Origin: JAPLCX01 sp964460305
Lineage (GTDB): Bacteria > Auribacterota > Tritonobacteria > UBA1439
DNA: 24,244 nucleotides
Direction of reading: 5' to 3'
Assembly: GCA_964460305.1 (NCBI GenBank)
Contig: CAYWRA010000034.1
Location: 1-24,244, forward strand
Under the pieces are notes generated by a model that saw only the letters and a list, made by a program, of their open reading frames with translations, ran no database searches and was not told where the DNA came from. Positions 7,287 through 14,918 of this stretch are shown piece after piece (the first letter of the stretch is position 1; the number at the start of each line of letters is the position of its first letter). The position numbers were made by a program, and so were the translations under genes.

Positions 7287-7714
7287 AATATCCGATGGTA
7301 TTGTGTGCGGTGATACTTCTCCCGGGGCTGATCCCAGGTGCGGCGGACGGCGCCGAGGACGCGGGGGAAAAAGTGGTCAGGGATGCCTTCAACGTCCAGG
7401 TGGCGCTCTACATAAACGCCACGCAGAGCGATCTCAAATCCGACATCAATTTTCCGAACGTCGGCGTGACCCTTCTTTCTTCCAATATTCAGAAAACGGA
7501 CTCACTGGTAACTCCATACAAGGGGAAAGTCGAGTACACCGTGGGATGGGATAACCAGGACGAGCAAGGCTCGCGCAAAAACCATCCGTACATCATGCGC
7601 TGCTCCTACTTCGACGGAAAATGGGACATCGATCCCCATGGGCATGTGCGCAATAAAAACGTCGAGGACCTTGAACCCCCCGTGTCAAAATTACGCGTCT
7701 CCCCGGACGTATAG
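7283..7714 (+). CDS. Small secreted protein of unknown family, coupled to the two-component genes
   Basis: The TTG start at 7283 overlaps the stop of the regulator (TTGA), with an AGGAGG ribosome binding site at 7271-7276, a classic translational-coupling layout. The 143-residue product has a signal peptide (MKYPMVLCAVILLPGLIPGAADGAE, cleavage near residue 24). A mature part of about 118 residues includes VALYINATQSDLKSDINFPNVGV, a KVEYTVGWDN strand and a C-terminal WDIDPHGHVRNKN. It has one cysteine in the mature part (RCSYFDGKW). I do not recognise the family. Position suggests an exported partner of the kinase/regulator pair, but the kinase has no periplasmic domain to sense it directly. 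Confidence 0.8.
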   Translation: MKYPMVLCAVILLPGLIPGAADGAEDAGEKVVRDAFNVQVALYINATQSDLKSDINFPNVGVTLLSSNIQKTDSLVTPYKGKVEYTVGWDNQDEQGSRKNHPYIMRCSYFDGKWDIDPHGHVRNKNVEDLEPPVSKLRVSPDV

Positions 7715-7717
7715 GAC

Positions 7718-7843
7718 TTTACCACGAAGCAAACCGGATTCTCACAAAGAGTAAAAGAGGGAAAGCGGATAGATGCCGCGGTTGGTTAACGGGTCAGGTT
7801 GTCCTCTTTTACTCTTTGTGAAAAATTACCCCGTCGTGGTAAA
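7718..7843. repeat. 126-base palindromic element directly after the secreted-protein gene
   Basis: The outer arms TTTACCACGA (7718-7727) and TCGTGGTAAA (7834-7843) are perfect inverted repeats of 10 bases. Inside them CACAAAGAGTAAAAGAGG (7743-7760) and its exact reverse complement (7803-7820) form an 18-base stem. The core 7761-7802 (GAAAGCGGATAGATG followed by CCGCGGTTGGTTAAC) recurs at 11720-11826, where it is interrupted by another element. It has no coding capacity, so it looks like a MITE-like or REP-like unit. It starts 4 bases after the stop codon at 7714 and may end transcription of the operon. Confidence 0.7.
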
Positions 7844-8120
7844 AATATCGTGGTTCCTTAAATTACAATCCGCGTAATCCGTGAATAAAAAACACTGTTT
7901 TTTCAAATCCGCAATATCCGCGGTTCCTTGCTCATTGCGAGCAACCACAAACCAGCTATTAGCCTGATCTTTTCATCAACCTTGCTCGGTTGATGAAAAT
8001 CTTACCGTGGCGCAAATAGTTAATCAAAATTGTCACATTCCGCACCAGACTAGTCGGTGCGGGGCTAACCCCGGACCGTAGGGTGATTCACATCTGCGCT
8101 AATCTGCGGCCAATTTTTTC
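7844..8120. repeat. Gene-free mosaic of short hairpins
   Basis: No gene is visible. Short units of the type ATCCGCGTAATCCGTG recur at about 7868-7883, 7905-7922 and 8091-8110. The first two flank a small hairpin AAAAAAC-ACT-GTTTTTT (7887-7903). TTTTCATCAAC (7970-7980) pairs with GTTGATGAAAA (7989-7999) over an 8-base loop. CCGCACC (8040-8046) pairs with GGTGCGG (8056-8062). None has a clear U tract. The stretch looks like accumulated repeat debris between the signalling operon and comM. Confidence 0.55.
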
Positions 8121-8203
8121 TCTTTTACTCTTTGTGAAAATCGTTCCTCCGTGTTCTCCCCCTTTCCCAAAGGGATCCCTTCGGGAAAGGGGCCCCTTTG
8201 AGG
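8121..8203 (-). repeat. Repeat copy, inverted relative to 11637-11720
   Basis: This segment begins CTCTTTTACTCTTTGTG and continues to CCCCTTTGAGG. It matches the reverse complement of 11637-11720 along its whole length with scattered mismatches. It holds a perfect 10-base inverted repeat CCCCTTTCCC (8159-8168) / GGGAAAGGGG (8183-8192) around a 12-base palindrome AAGGGATCCCTT (8170-8181). Its first 18 bases are the same motif as the stem of the 7718-7843 palindrome. Confidence 0.65.
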
Positions 8204-8320
8204 CATGCCTCCTCTGTGGCCTACCGCATGTTCTTCAGTCCGCTGAACTGATTCACCCGCCGGGCAAGCCGGCAAGGGGTTCTCCCTCCTCCGCGGTGAG
8301 ACTTCGATCACGCTTTATAC

Positions 8321-8349
8321 TTGCCACGCATCATCCCATGGTCTATGAT
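8321..8349 (+). promoter_or_regulatory. Sigma70-type promoter of comM
   Basis: TTGCCA (8321-8326) and TATGAT (8344-8349) are spaced by 17 bases. Transcription would start near 8356, giving a leader of about 20 bases with GAGG before the ATG at 8377. Confidence 0.5.
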
Positions 8350-8376
8350 TGGCAATTACCTGTGAGGGTTGACGAT

Positions 8377-9909
8377 ATGCTCGCCAAAGTCTATTCGGGA
8401 GCCATCCATGGCGTCGAAGCCTACCCCGTCGAAATCGAGACCGACGTCTCTGGCGGCATCCCGGCGGTGGTCATAGTCGGCCTCCCCGATGCCGCGGTAA
8501 AGGAATCCCGCGACCGAGTCAAGACTGCCATCCAGAATTCGGGCTTCGTCTATCCCGAGGGGCGCCTCACCATCAACCTTGCCCCCGCAGACATCAAGAA
8601 AGAGGGGCCGAGCTTCGATCTCCCCATCGCCGTGGGTATTCTCGCCGCAAGCAAACAGATCGGGAGCGAACGCCTCGGCGATTTTTCCTTCCTGGGCGAG
8701 CTCGCACTCGATGGGAGCATCCGCGCTGTCAGGGGGGTGCTGCCAATCACCCTCGCGGCTAAAAAGGAGGGTCGGAAAGGCATCATCGTCCCCCCGGACA
8801 ATGTTGCGGAAGCCGCCGTCGTAGAGGGGATCGACGTCTATCCCGTGGGGTCCCTTGCTGCGCTCGTCATGTTTCTCGATGGCGAATCCAAGATCGCCGC
8901 CGTCAAATTGGACATGGGCGAGGTGTTTACGCACGCGCGCAATTATCCGATCGACTTCTCGGACGTGAAGGGCCAGGCGCACGTGAAGAGGGCCATTGAG
9001 GTCGCGGCGGCGGGAGGCCATAACATCATCATGATCGGCCCGCCCGGCTCGGGGAAGACGATGCTTGCCAAAAGACTCCCCACGATCATACCCGAGATGA
9101 CCATCGACGAAGCCCTGGAGACAACCAAGATCCATTCAATCGCAGGCCTCCTCTCGCCGGGGACGTCGCTCGCGGCCACACGCCCCTTCCGCAATCCGCA
9201 CCACTCGATTTCGGACGCCGGGCTGATCGGCGGAGGGACCTATCCACGGCCCGGCGAGGTAAGCCTGGCGCACAACGGCACCCTCTTCCTCGACGAACTG
9301 CCGGAGTTCAAGCGTAACGTGCTCGAACTCCTCCGCCAGCCGATCGAGGACGGCCACGTGAACATATCCCGCGCGTCGGGGACCATCACTTACCCAGCCC
9401 GCTTCCTGCTTGCCGCAGCGATGAACCCGTGCCCGTGCGGATTTTTCACCGATCCGCAGCGGACATGCCGTTGCACGCCATCCCAGATCCAGCAGTACAT
9501 GTCGAAGATCTCGGGGCCGCTTATCGACAGGATCGACATCCATGTCGAGGTGCCCGCCGTAAAATACCGGGAGCTCGCGGGGGAGACGACCGGCGAATGC
9601 TCCGAGGCGATGCGGGGCCGCGTGAGCCGCGCGCGGGAGCGGCAGCTTGCCCGCTTCGGGGAAGAAAAGATCCATTGCAATGCGGAGATGAGCCACCGGC
9701 AGATCAGGAAACACTGCCCGCTGAATGCGGACGGTCAGGAGCTCCTTAAAACCGCGATCACCGAACTCGGCCTGTCCGCGAGGGCCTACGACAGGGTATT
9801 GAAGGTCTCCCGCACCATAGCCGATCTCGAGGGGGCCGGGGGTATCCTCCCGCCGCACGTCTCGGAGGCGATCCAGTACCGGGTTTTGGATCGGCAGTTG
9901 TGGCTCTAA
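8377..9909 (+). CDS. comM: ComM/YifB-family Mg-chelatase-like AAA+ ATPase
   Basis: The 510-residue length matches the family. The N-terminal domain begins MLAKVYSGAIHGVEAYPVEIE with VVIVGLPDAAVKESRDRV. The AAA+ module has the Walker A motif GPPGSGKT (about residue 222), Walker B LFLDELPEF (about 305) and the Cys-rich segment CPCGFFTDPQRTCRC (about 352-366). The C-terminal Mg-chelatase-type domain has LSARAYDRVLKVSRTIADL. Characterised ComM is a hexameric helicase that promotes branch migration when incoming DNA is integrated during natural transformation; other competence genes are not visible here. The frame is open upstream to 8083, but that part runs through the repeats. The ATG at 8377 has GAGGG about 10 bases upstream and fits the family start. 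The stop codon lies within the first copy of a direct repeat. Confidence 0.95.
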   Translation: MLAKVYSGAIHGVEAYPVEIETDVSGGIPAVVIVGLPDAAVKESRDRVKTAIQNSGFVYPEGRLTINLAPADIKKEGPSFDLPIAVGILAASKQIGSERLGDFSFLGELALDGSIRAVRGVLPITLAAKKEGRKGIIVPPDNVAEAAVVEGIDVYPVGSLAALVMFLDGESKIAAVKLDMGEVFTHARNYPIDFSDVKGQAHVKRAIEVAAAGGHNIIMIGPPGSGKTMLAKRLPTIIPEMTIDEALETTKIHSIAGLLSPGTSLAATRPFRNPHHSISDAGLIGGGTYPRPGEVSLAHNGTLFLDELPEFKRNVLELLRQPIEDGHVNISRASGTITYPARFLLAAAMNPCPCGFFTDPQRTCRCTPSQIQQYMSKISGPLIDRIDIHVEVPAVKYRELAGETTGECSEAMRGRVSRARERQLARFGEEKIHCNAEMSHRQIRKHCPLNADGQELLKTAITELGLSARAYDRVLKVSRTIADLEGAGGILPPHVSEAIQYRVLDRQLWL

Positions 9910-10040
9910 CTACGGCCCAAGGTTGAAAGCTTAAGGTGTAAGGTTTTAGCACCTGATTACTCTGATTAACCCGATGTTCCGAGCAATTAGGCAAATCAGG
10001 TGCTAACTACGGCCCAAGGTTGAAAGTTTAAGGTATAAAG
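9906..10040. repeat. Direct repeat pair enclosing an inverted repeat after comM
   Basis: The 24 bases beginning CTAACTACGGCCCAAGGTTG at 9906 recur exactly at 10003, and similarity continues through TTAAGGT to about 9941 and 10038. Between the direct copies TTAGCACCTGATT (9946-9958) and AATCAGGTGCTAA (9994-10006) form a perfect 13-base inverted repeat. The first direct copy includes the comM stop codon (9907-9909). The layout looks like an inserted hairpin flanked by a duplicated target, or a local tandem duplication. Confidence 0.65.
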
Positions 10041-10070
10041 AGCAGGGGCAGGACGGCGCCCCTTACCGTC

Positions 10071-11591
10071 ATGGGAAGCAAAACGCTTACTCAACTACTC
10101 GTCGCAGTCATCCTCATCGTCACGTTTATATCTTTTTATCCCTGCCTTCGCGGCGGTTTTGTCAATTTCGACGACGATCGCTACGTGTACCGCAACCCAA
10201 TGATCAAGGACCTCTCCTGGCAGAGCATCGGGACCATCTTCGCCTCCACCGACTATGCCGTTATCTACTGCCCGTTGGTGTTTCTCTCCTACGCGATCGA
10301 GTATCACTTTTTCGATCTCCACCCCTGCGGCTATCACGTAACAAACCTCATCCTCCATCTCTGCAACTGCCTGCTGGTGTTTTGGTTCATCTACCTGTTG
10401 TGCCGCAACAGACCCACCGCGTTCATCACCGCCCTTCTCTTCGCCGTGCACCCGCTGCGCGTCGAGTCGGTGGCCTGGATCACCGAGAGGAAAGACGTGC
10501 TCTACGCATTCTTCTTTCTGTTGGCCCTCATCTGTTATTGCGATCGGCGCGCGCGCGGGTCTCCCATCGGGTACGCCGGCGTCGTGCTGTTCTTCCTTCT
10601 TTCACTGCTCTCGAAACCGGCGGCGCTGGTCCTCCCCCTCGTCCTCCTCCTCTGCGACTACTTCCGCGGAGAAAGCATAAACAGGAAGAACCTGTCCGCA
10701 AAGCTCCCGCTCTTCGCCATCGCCGTCGCCTTCCTCATACTGGGGCTTTTCACGGCGAGAGAGTACGGCCGCAAGGGGCCGGCCTTCAGCATGTTCGACC
10801 AGATCTTCATCCCGCCCTATGCCCTGATCTTCTACCTATATCAGTCCATCGTGCCGCTGCGCCTCTCGTGCCTGTATCCCTTTCCCGTAAAGCATGGCGC
10901 CTTTTTGCCTGCGCCGTTCCTCGTCTCTCCTATCATACTCATCCTAATCGGGGCGCTTGTCGTCCGGTCGGCGCGATACACTAGAACAATCGCCTTCGGC
11001 AGCCTGTTCTTCCTGATCACGATACTTCCAGCCATCCAATTTTTCCCCACTGGGACGGCGATCGTCGCCGACCGGTTCACCTACATACCATCGATCGGGC
11101 TTTCCTTCCTGATCGCCAGACTGGTCGCCTGGCTTTACACGATGGGGGATAAACGCGGCGCACACCTTGCCGCCACCGCCCTCGCGGCGCTCGTTGCGGC
11201 GATGACTGTCCTCACCTGGGGAAGGTGCAGTGTGTGGAACAGCAACATCGCGCTATGGGACGACGCCGTCCGGAAATACCCCGACAGCTACGTTCCGCTC
11301 GCCTATTTCAATCGCGGCATCGTGTATAGCGACATGGGACTGCACGAGGAAGCGGTTTCCGATTTCAATAAAGTGCTGAGTCTCTACTATCGCGAGCGGG
11401 GGGTGGAGCGGGATTACACCGAAACCTGCCGAGCGCTGCTCACAACCGGCGGCGGGCCTACGGAGGCATATAATTTCATCGCATCGAGGTATGCCGAGAT
11501 AGGCAAGACCCAGGAAGCGATCGGGTGCCTCAATCTCTCGCGGCGGTTGCGCGAGGGGCGGGGCGCTCCGTTCCGCGCGGCGCCCCGTTGA
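10071..11591 (+). CDS. TMTC-like GT-C glycosyltransferase with C-terminal TPR
   Basis: The 506-residue protein has many membrane segments and the luminal/periplasmic acidic motif early in the first loop (FDDDRYVYRNP, D34-D36). The run YHVTNLILHLCNCLLVF and then HPLRVESVAWITERKDVLYA (about 128-146) is the hallmark of bacterial relatives of TMTC protein O-mannosyltransferases. After the last membrane segment, residues about 395-430 form a TPR (YVPLAYFNRGIVYSDMGLHEEAVSDFNKVLSL) and a partial second one (NFIASRYAEIGKTQEAIGCL). GT-C enzymes of this class use polyprenyl-phosphate sugars outside the membrane; a polyprenyl-phosphate-mannose synthase gene follows on the same strand. The acceptor is unknown. 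The ATG at 10071 has no clear ribosome binding site. The C-terminus (GRGAPFRAAPR) is Arg-rich and unstructured. Confidence 0.82.
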   Translation: MGSKTLTQLLVAVILIVTFISFYPCLRGGFVNFDDDRYVYRNPMIKDLSWQSIGTIFASTDYAVIYCPLVFLSYAIEYHFFDLHPCGYHVTNLILHLCNCLLVFWFIYLLCRNRPTAFITALLFAVHPLRVESVAWITERKDVLYAFFFLLALICYCDRRARGSPIGYAGVVLFFLLSLLSKPAALVLPLVLLLCDYFRGESINRKNLSAKLPLFAIAVAFLILGLFTAREYGRKGPAFSMFDQIFIPPYALIFYLYQSIVPLRLSCLYPFPVKHGAFLPAPFLVSPIILILIGALVVRSARYTRTIAFGSLFFLITILPAIQFFPTGTAIVADRFTYIPSIGLSFLIARLVAWLYTMGDKRGAHLAATALAALVAAMTVLTWGRCSVWNSNIALWDDAVRKYPDSYVPLAYFNRGIVYSDMGLHEEAVSDFNKVLSLYYRERGVERDYTETCRALLTTGGGPTEAYNFIASRYAEIGKTQEAIGCLNLSRRLREGRGAPFRAAPR

Positions 11592-11939
11592 GCGGAACGC
11601 GCCAAGTGCGAGCGTGCTAGCTGATTTTTACCACGCCCCAAAGAGGCCCCTTTCCCGAAGGGATCCCTTTGGGAAGGGGCAGAACACGGAGGACAGATTT
11701 TCACGAATAGAAAAAGAGAGAAAGCGGATAGATGACGAGTGCCAAATGACAAAACGCAACGGGGTTTTGTCATTTGCGCTTCGGTATTTGTCATTCCTGC
11801 CGCGGTTGGTTAACCGGTCAGGTTGTCCTCTTTTACTAATTGTCCCTGTCCTTAGCCAAGTCCCGCTGGAGAGAATTATGCGCGTTGTGGTACCATATGG
11901 ACATACCGCGGCATAACGGATCGTGGTTGGAGAGATGAG
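11592..11939. repeat. Repeat cluster without genes, including a split copy of the 7.7 kb element
   Basis: No gene is visible. TTTACCACG (11627-11635) is followed by the hairpin unit 11637-11720, an inverted copy of 8121-8203 with internal arms CCCCTTTCCC (11647-11656) and GGGAAGGGG (11671-11679). From 11720 the sequence GAAAGCGGATAGATG is identical to 7761-7775, and 11800-11837 matches 7776-7813 with one mismatch. The 65 bases between (11735-11799) are an extra element. The remaining part to 11939 contains the ribosome binding site GGAGAG of the next gene and no convincing promoter. Confidence 0.7.
11735..11799. mobile_element. 65-base hairpin element inserted in another repeat (copy B)
   Basis: The insert carries a perfect 13-base inverted repeat CAAATGACAAAAC (11743-11755) / GTTTTGTCATTTG (11764-11776) with an 8-base loop, and shorter ATGAC and GTCAT motifs near its ends (11732-11736 and 11790-11794). 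Its absence from the otherwise matching site at 7775/7776 shows that it was inserted, or less likely deleted there. It has no coding capacity, so it would move by a transposase supplied elsewhere. Confidence 0.6.
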
Positions 11940-12182
11940 ATGGCCCTGACACCCGAGCAACAGGACGTGCTGAAGCTAATGCGCGGCATCGTCGAGAGCT
12001 ACCAGACTCTCGGCGTCGAAAATGCCCACGCTCTCAAACGGCTGGCCAGAGACCATTTCAAAGTCGATCTGGACATAGCGCCGACCATTGCCGCAGTCCA
12101 CAGCCGCAAGGGCAACCTCATCACCGCTGAAATCAACCGCCTCCGGGCCGCAATCCTGGAAATCGAGGAGCGGGGAGCATGA
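11940..12182 (+). CDS. Small uncharacterised protein coupled to the mannosyl carrier synthase
   Basis: The 80-residue soluble protein (MALTPEQQDVLKLMRGIVES...) is largely helical, with a C-terminal amphipathic helix ITAEINRLRAAILEIEERGA that may pair as a coiled coil. GGAGAG lies five bases before the ATG. Its stop overlaps the start of the next gene (ATGA at 12179-12182), so the two are translated together. I do not recognise the family. Joint translation suggests a function tied to the polyprenyl-phosphate sugar synthase, for example a regulatory or stabilising subunit, but nothing in the sequence proves that. Confidence 0.7.
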   Translation: MALTPEQQDVLKLMRGIVESYQTLGVENAHALKRLARDHFKVDLDIAPTIAAVHSRKGNLITAEINRLRAAILEIEERGA

Positions 12183-12889
12183 ACGGAAAAACCCTCCTGG
12201 CGATCGGCACGTACAACGAGCGAGAGAACATCGCGCCCATAGTGGAACAGGTGCTCTCCGTCACGGCCCGCGAGCCGCTGGACGTGCTCATCGTTGACGA
12301 CAACTCGCCCGATGGGACCGGCGACATCGCGGACGAGCTCTCGAAAAAGAACAATCGCGTCCACGTGGTCCACGGCCCGCACAAGCGCGGGCTTGGCAGG
12401 GCATACCTAGAGGCGTTCGCATGGGCGATCTCGAGGGGCTACGATACCATCATCACCATGGACGCCGATTTCTCCCACGACCCCAAATGCCTCCCCGAGA
12501 TGCTGAGGAAGAGCCGGGAGTGCGACGTCGTGGTCGCAAGCCGCTACGTCCCGGGCGGAGGGGTGAGGAACTGGCCCTGGTATCGCAAGATAGTTAGCCG
12601 AGGCGGGAGCATCTACGCGAGGCTCGTCACGGGACTGCCGGTCCACGACGCCACCGGGGGATTCAACTGCTACGCGAGGCGAGTGCTTCAAACAATAGGA
12701 CTCGATTCCGTTAAGTCTGAGGGGTATGCGTTCATGATCGAGATGAAATACCGGAGCTGGAAGAAGGGGTTCCGCCTTTGCGAGATGCCGATTATCTTCG
12801 TCGACAGGACGTGCGGCACGTCAAAGATGTCCAAGAGAATTTTCCTCGAAGCCTTTTTCCGCTGTATCCAGTTGCGCTTCTCCCGCTGA
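12179..12889 (+). CDS. Polyprenol-phosphate mannose synthase-type GT2 glycosyltransferase
   Basis: The 236-residue protein is the catalytic domain of a DPM1-like enzyme, which moves a hexose (usually mannose, from GDP-mannose) onto a polyprenyl phosphate at the cytoplasmic face. The motifs are in order: GTYNERENI (10-18), IVDDNSPDGTGD (38-49), HKRGLGRAY (68-76), MDADFSHDP (94-102), SRYVPGGG (121-128), HDATGGFNCY (156-165) and GTSKMS near the end. No membrane segment follows, so this is the short form without the C-terminal anchor. Compared with the family, the first motif reads GTYNE rather than PTYNE. GAGGAG lies about 8 bases before the ATG, and the start overlaps the preceding gene. It would supply the donor for the GT-C proteins around it. 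Glucose or another hexose instead of mannose cannot be excluded. Confidence 0.88.
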   Translation: MNGKTLLAIGTYNERENIAPIVEQVLSVTAREPLDVLIVDDNSPDGTGDIADELSKKNNRVHVVHGPHKRGLGRAYLEAFAWAISRGYDTIITMDADFSHDPKCLPEMLRKSRECDVVVASRYVPGGGVRNWPWYRKIVSRGGSIYARLVTGLPVHDATGGFNCYARRVLQTIGLDSVKSEGYAFMIEMKYRSWKKGFRLCEMPIIFVDRTCGTSKMSKRIFLEAFFRCIQLRFSR

Positions 12890-12939
12890 GATACCCATCC
12901 TTACGATCCCGAATGGTTACCCTATCCTGCAAAAGGGTG

Positions 12940-14679
12940 TTATTTCACGAGGGCACTATCGATCCCCGATGGCATCGGCGGCGCGTCGACGGCGTAGACG
13001 AAAATGGAATAGCCTATCTGCGCCACCGGGCGGCGCTCCTTCAGCCAGTCGAAGGCATGCTTGTCGTCCATCCTGACGCACTGGAGATTCATTGCCGAGA
13101 TGGCGACATGGCCTTTCACTCCCTCTCCACTGACCGGCAGCGACAAATGGTGAATGCCGTAATAGTCGAGCACGTCGGGATAGAAGCCGCGCTCCCAGAT
13201 CTTATCGATGCCGTTGTCCCTGAGATAATTCTTCAGTCCCTTGACGTCCTGCCCCCAGTCAAGATTGGAATCGACGAGATATTTGTATCCATGGCTCGGG
13301 CCGCCAATGAGCTCGTTGAAATACGCGAGGTAGTGCGGATAGATGGAAATCGACGACGCGAGGTGCCACCCGAGGAGCAGGCAGACGGCGAGGGCGAGGA
13401 GCCTGCGGCGCCCAATGGCGGATACCGCCGGCCTCGAGACAAAGACGAAGAGGAAGGGATACACGGGCAGGATGTAACGGAGACCGATGTTGATTTTGCC
13501 AATAGCACAGGCGGTAAAAAAGAGGACGGGAGGTACTATGATAAAGCACTCGTCTCCCCAGTCCGCTCGCGCCCGCCTAAACAACAGGAGCGATAAGACC
13601 GCGAGGATGAGGACCGGGACGGGCGTCTTTATGAGGAAAGCCACTGGGAAATAATACCACCAGCCGGTGTTGGAATAGCGTCCCATGAGGAATGCGGGAT
13701 GCCCCTCCGCGGCGTGCCTCAGTTGGAACAGGAGGCCGCGCATGAAACTCGGGGCCGGGCAGGGCAGAACGAGCAGGCGCCGGGGCAAAAGCCGCGCTAT
13801 CCAACCCGGCATTTCAGCGACGAGCGATAAAAACGGCGCTGTCTCGAAAGCGTACGCCGCCCATATCACGACTGCGGCGCAGCAAAATATGACGACGAGA
13901 GGAACGGCCGCTAATAGGATCCGCGCGGCGACGGTTCTACTCCGGCAATCCCCCCGCACAAATGGGCGCAGCCCTGAAAAGGTTCGGGGCGAGAAATAAG
14001 CCGCGCAATAGAGAATGATGAAGATCGGGAAAAGCAGAAATGATGAGAACTTGCTCAACTGGGCGAGCGCAAGGCACACGGCGACAGCAAGCAGCCTCAA
14101 TCGATTCGGATAATGGCAGAAGCGCCAGAATGAAAATACGGCCAGGAAGATGAAGCAGGCCGCCGTCATGTCCGAGGTTGCTATGCCGGCATGGGCGAGT
14201 ATATTGGGACAGCAGCAATAGAGAAAAAGCGCCATCAGCCCGCTGATCGAGCCGAAGAGCCGCGCTGCCCACTGATATACCAGGAATCCGAGCAGACAGC
14301 CGCATGCGGCAATACCCATCCTCCCCCAAAAGATCATCTGTTCCGCATCAACCCGGTTGTGGTAGAGAAAATGGAGGCCGAGTATGGACGATTCCGCATC
14401 CCGCCACGCGGGGTGATCCAATGGCAGGTCCGGTTTCAGGAAGAGGAGTGGGAATGCGGCGATGTATTTGCTCAGCGGCGGGTGTTCATAGGTAAGCCGG
14501 AAATCGCCTGTCGTGAGCTCGACGTAGCCGGGGAGGAACGTCACCATCTCGTCGGTGACCATCGACATCCGCCTCATGGCGGCCACTACCTGGAGCGCAT
14601 ATACCGCCAGCAGGAGACAGACGAGAGGAGCCTCGAACCGAACGCCCGATAGTCTGAGTCCCCTTTCACTCACAAGCAT
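12940..14679 (-). CDS. GT39/ArnT-type polyprenyl-phosphate-dependent glycosyltransferase
   Basis: The 579-residue protein has about 10-12 membrane segments. The first periplasmic loop has the catalytic acidic motif MVTDEMVTFLPGYVEL (TDE at residues 42-44) and FRLTYEHPPLSKYIAAFPLL (EHPP at 65-68). Later come MGRYSNTGWWYYFPVAFLIKTP, RYILPVYPFLFVF and the C-terminal block SHGYKYLVDSNLDWGQDVKGL. This combination is typical of bacterial GT39-like proteins that take sugars from polyprenyl phosphate outside the membrane. A GTG at 14727 would add 16 residues, but its purine-rich sequence abuts it; the ATG at 14679 has AAGG eight bases upstream and is preferred, with moderate certainty. The gene converges on the synthase gene with about 50 bases between the stops. 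Confidence 0.87.
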   Translation of the reverse strand: MLVSERGLRLSGVRFEAPLVCLLLAVYALQVVAAMRRMSMVTDEMVTFLPGYVELTTGDFRLTYEHPPLSKYIAAFPLLFLKPDLPLDHPAWRDAESSILGLHFLYHNRVDAEQMIFWGRMGIAACGCLLGFLVYQWAARLFGSISGLMALFLYCCCPNILAHAGIATSDMTAACFIFLAVFSFWRFCHYPNRLRLLAVAVCLALAQLSKFSSFLLFPIFIILYCAAYFSPRTFSGLRPFVRGDCRSRTVAARILLAAVPLVVIFCCAAVVIWAAYAFETAPFLSLVAEMPGWIARLLPRRLLVLPCPAPSFMRGLLFQLRHAAEGHPAFLMGRYSNTGWWYYFPVAFLIKTPVPVLILAVLSLLLFRRARADWGDECFIIVPPVLFFTACAIGKINIGLRYILPVYPFLFVFVSRPAVSAIGRRRLLALAVCLLLGWHLASSISIYPHYLAYFNELIGGPSHGYKYLVDSNLDWGQDVKGLKNYLRDNGIDKIWERGFYPDVLDYYGIHHLSLPVSGEGVKGHVAISAMNLQCVRMDDKHAFDWLKERRPVAQIGYSIFVYAVDAPPMPSGIDSALVK

Positions 14680-14918
14680 TCTAGCGGCCTTACCGCGCGC
14701 GGCTAGTTGCGTCTGACATTCAGTCACCTCTCAAACTCCATGCCTGAGTGTAACAATAGTTTGAAGCATTGCCGGAACCGACACAAGCAAAAACATCGAT
14801 ACATACAACCACGTCAAACCTCAGCAGGCAGGGCATGACAAGATTTCGACCACACCTGCCCATGTCACCGCCCTAGAGAATGGTGGGTTCAATCCGACAC
14901 CGATCGACGTTTGCGTTA

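Noticed and set aside
8083..8376. N-terminal extension of comM
   Set aside because: The frame is open but runs through repeat units and a good promoter; family proteins begin at the MLAKVYS segment at 8377.
7844..8376. Riboswitch or structured RNA upstream of comM
   Set aside because: Several hairpins are present, but they match dispersed repeat units, and no known riboswitch core was recognised.
9906..10040. Minimal CRISPR array
   Set aside because: There are only two copies, the spacer itself holds an inverted repeat, and no cas gene is near.
12778..13596. 272-codon plus-strand frame
   Set aside because: It lies antisense to the GT39-type gene and over the end of the synthase gene; its composition is that of a shadow frame in GC-rich coding DNA.
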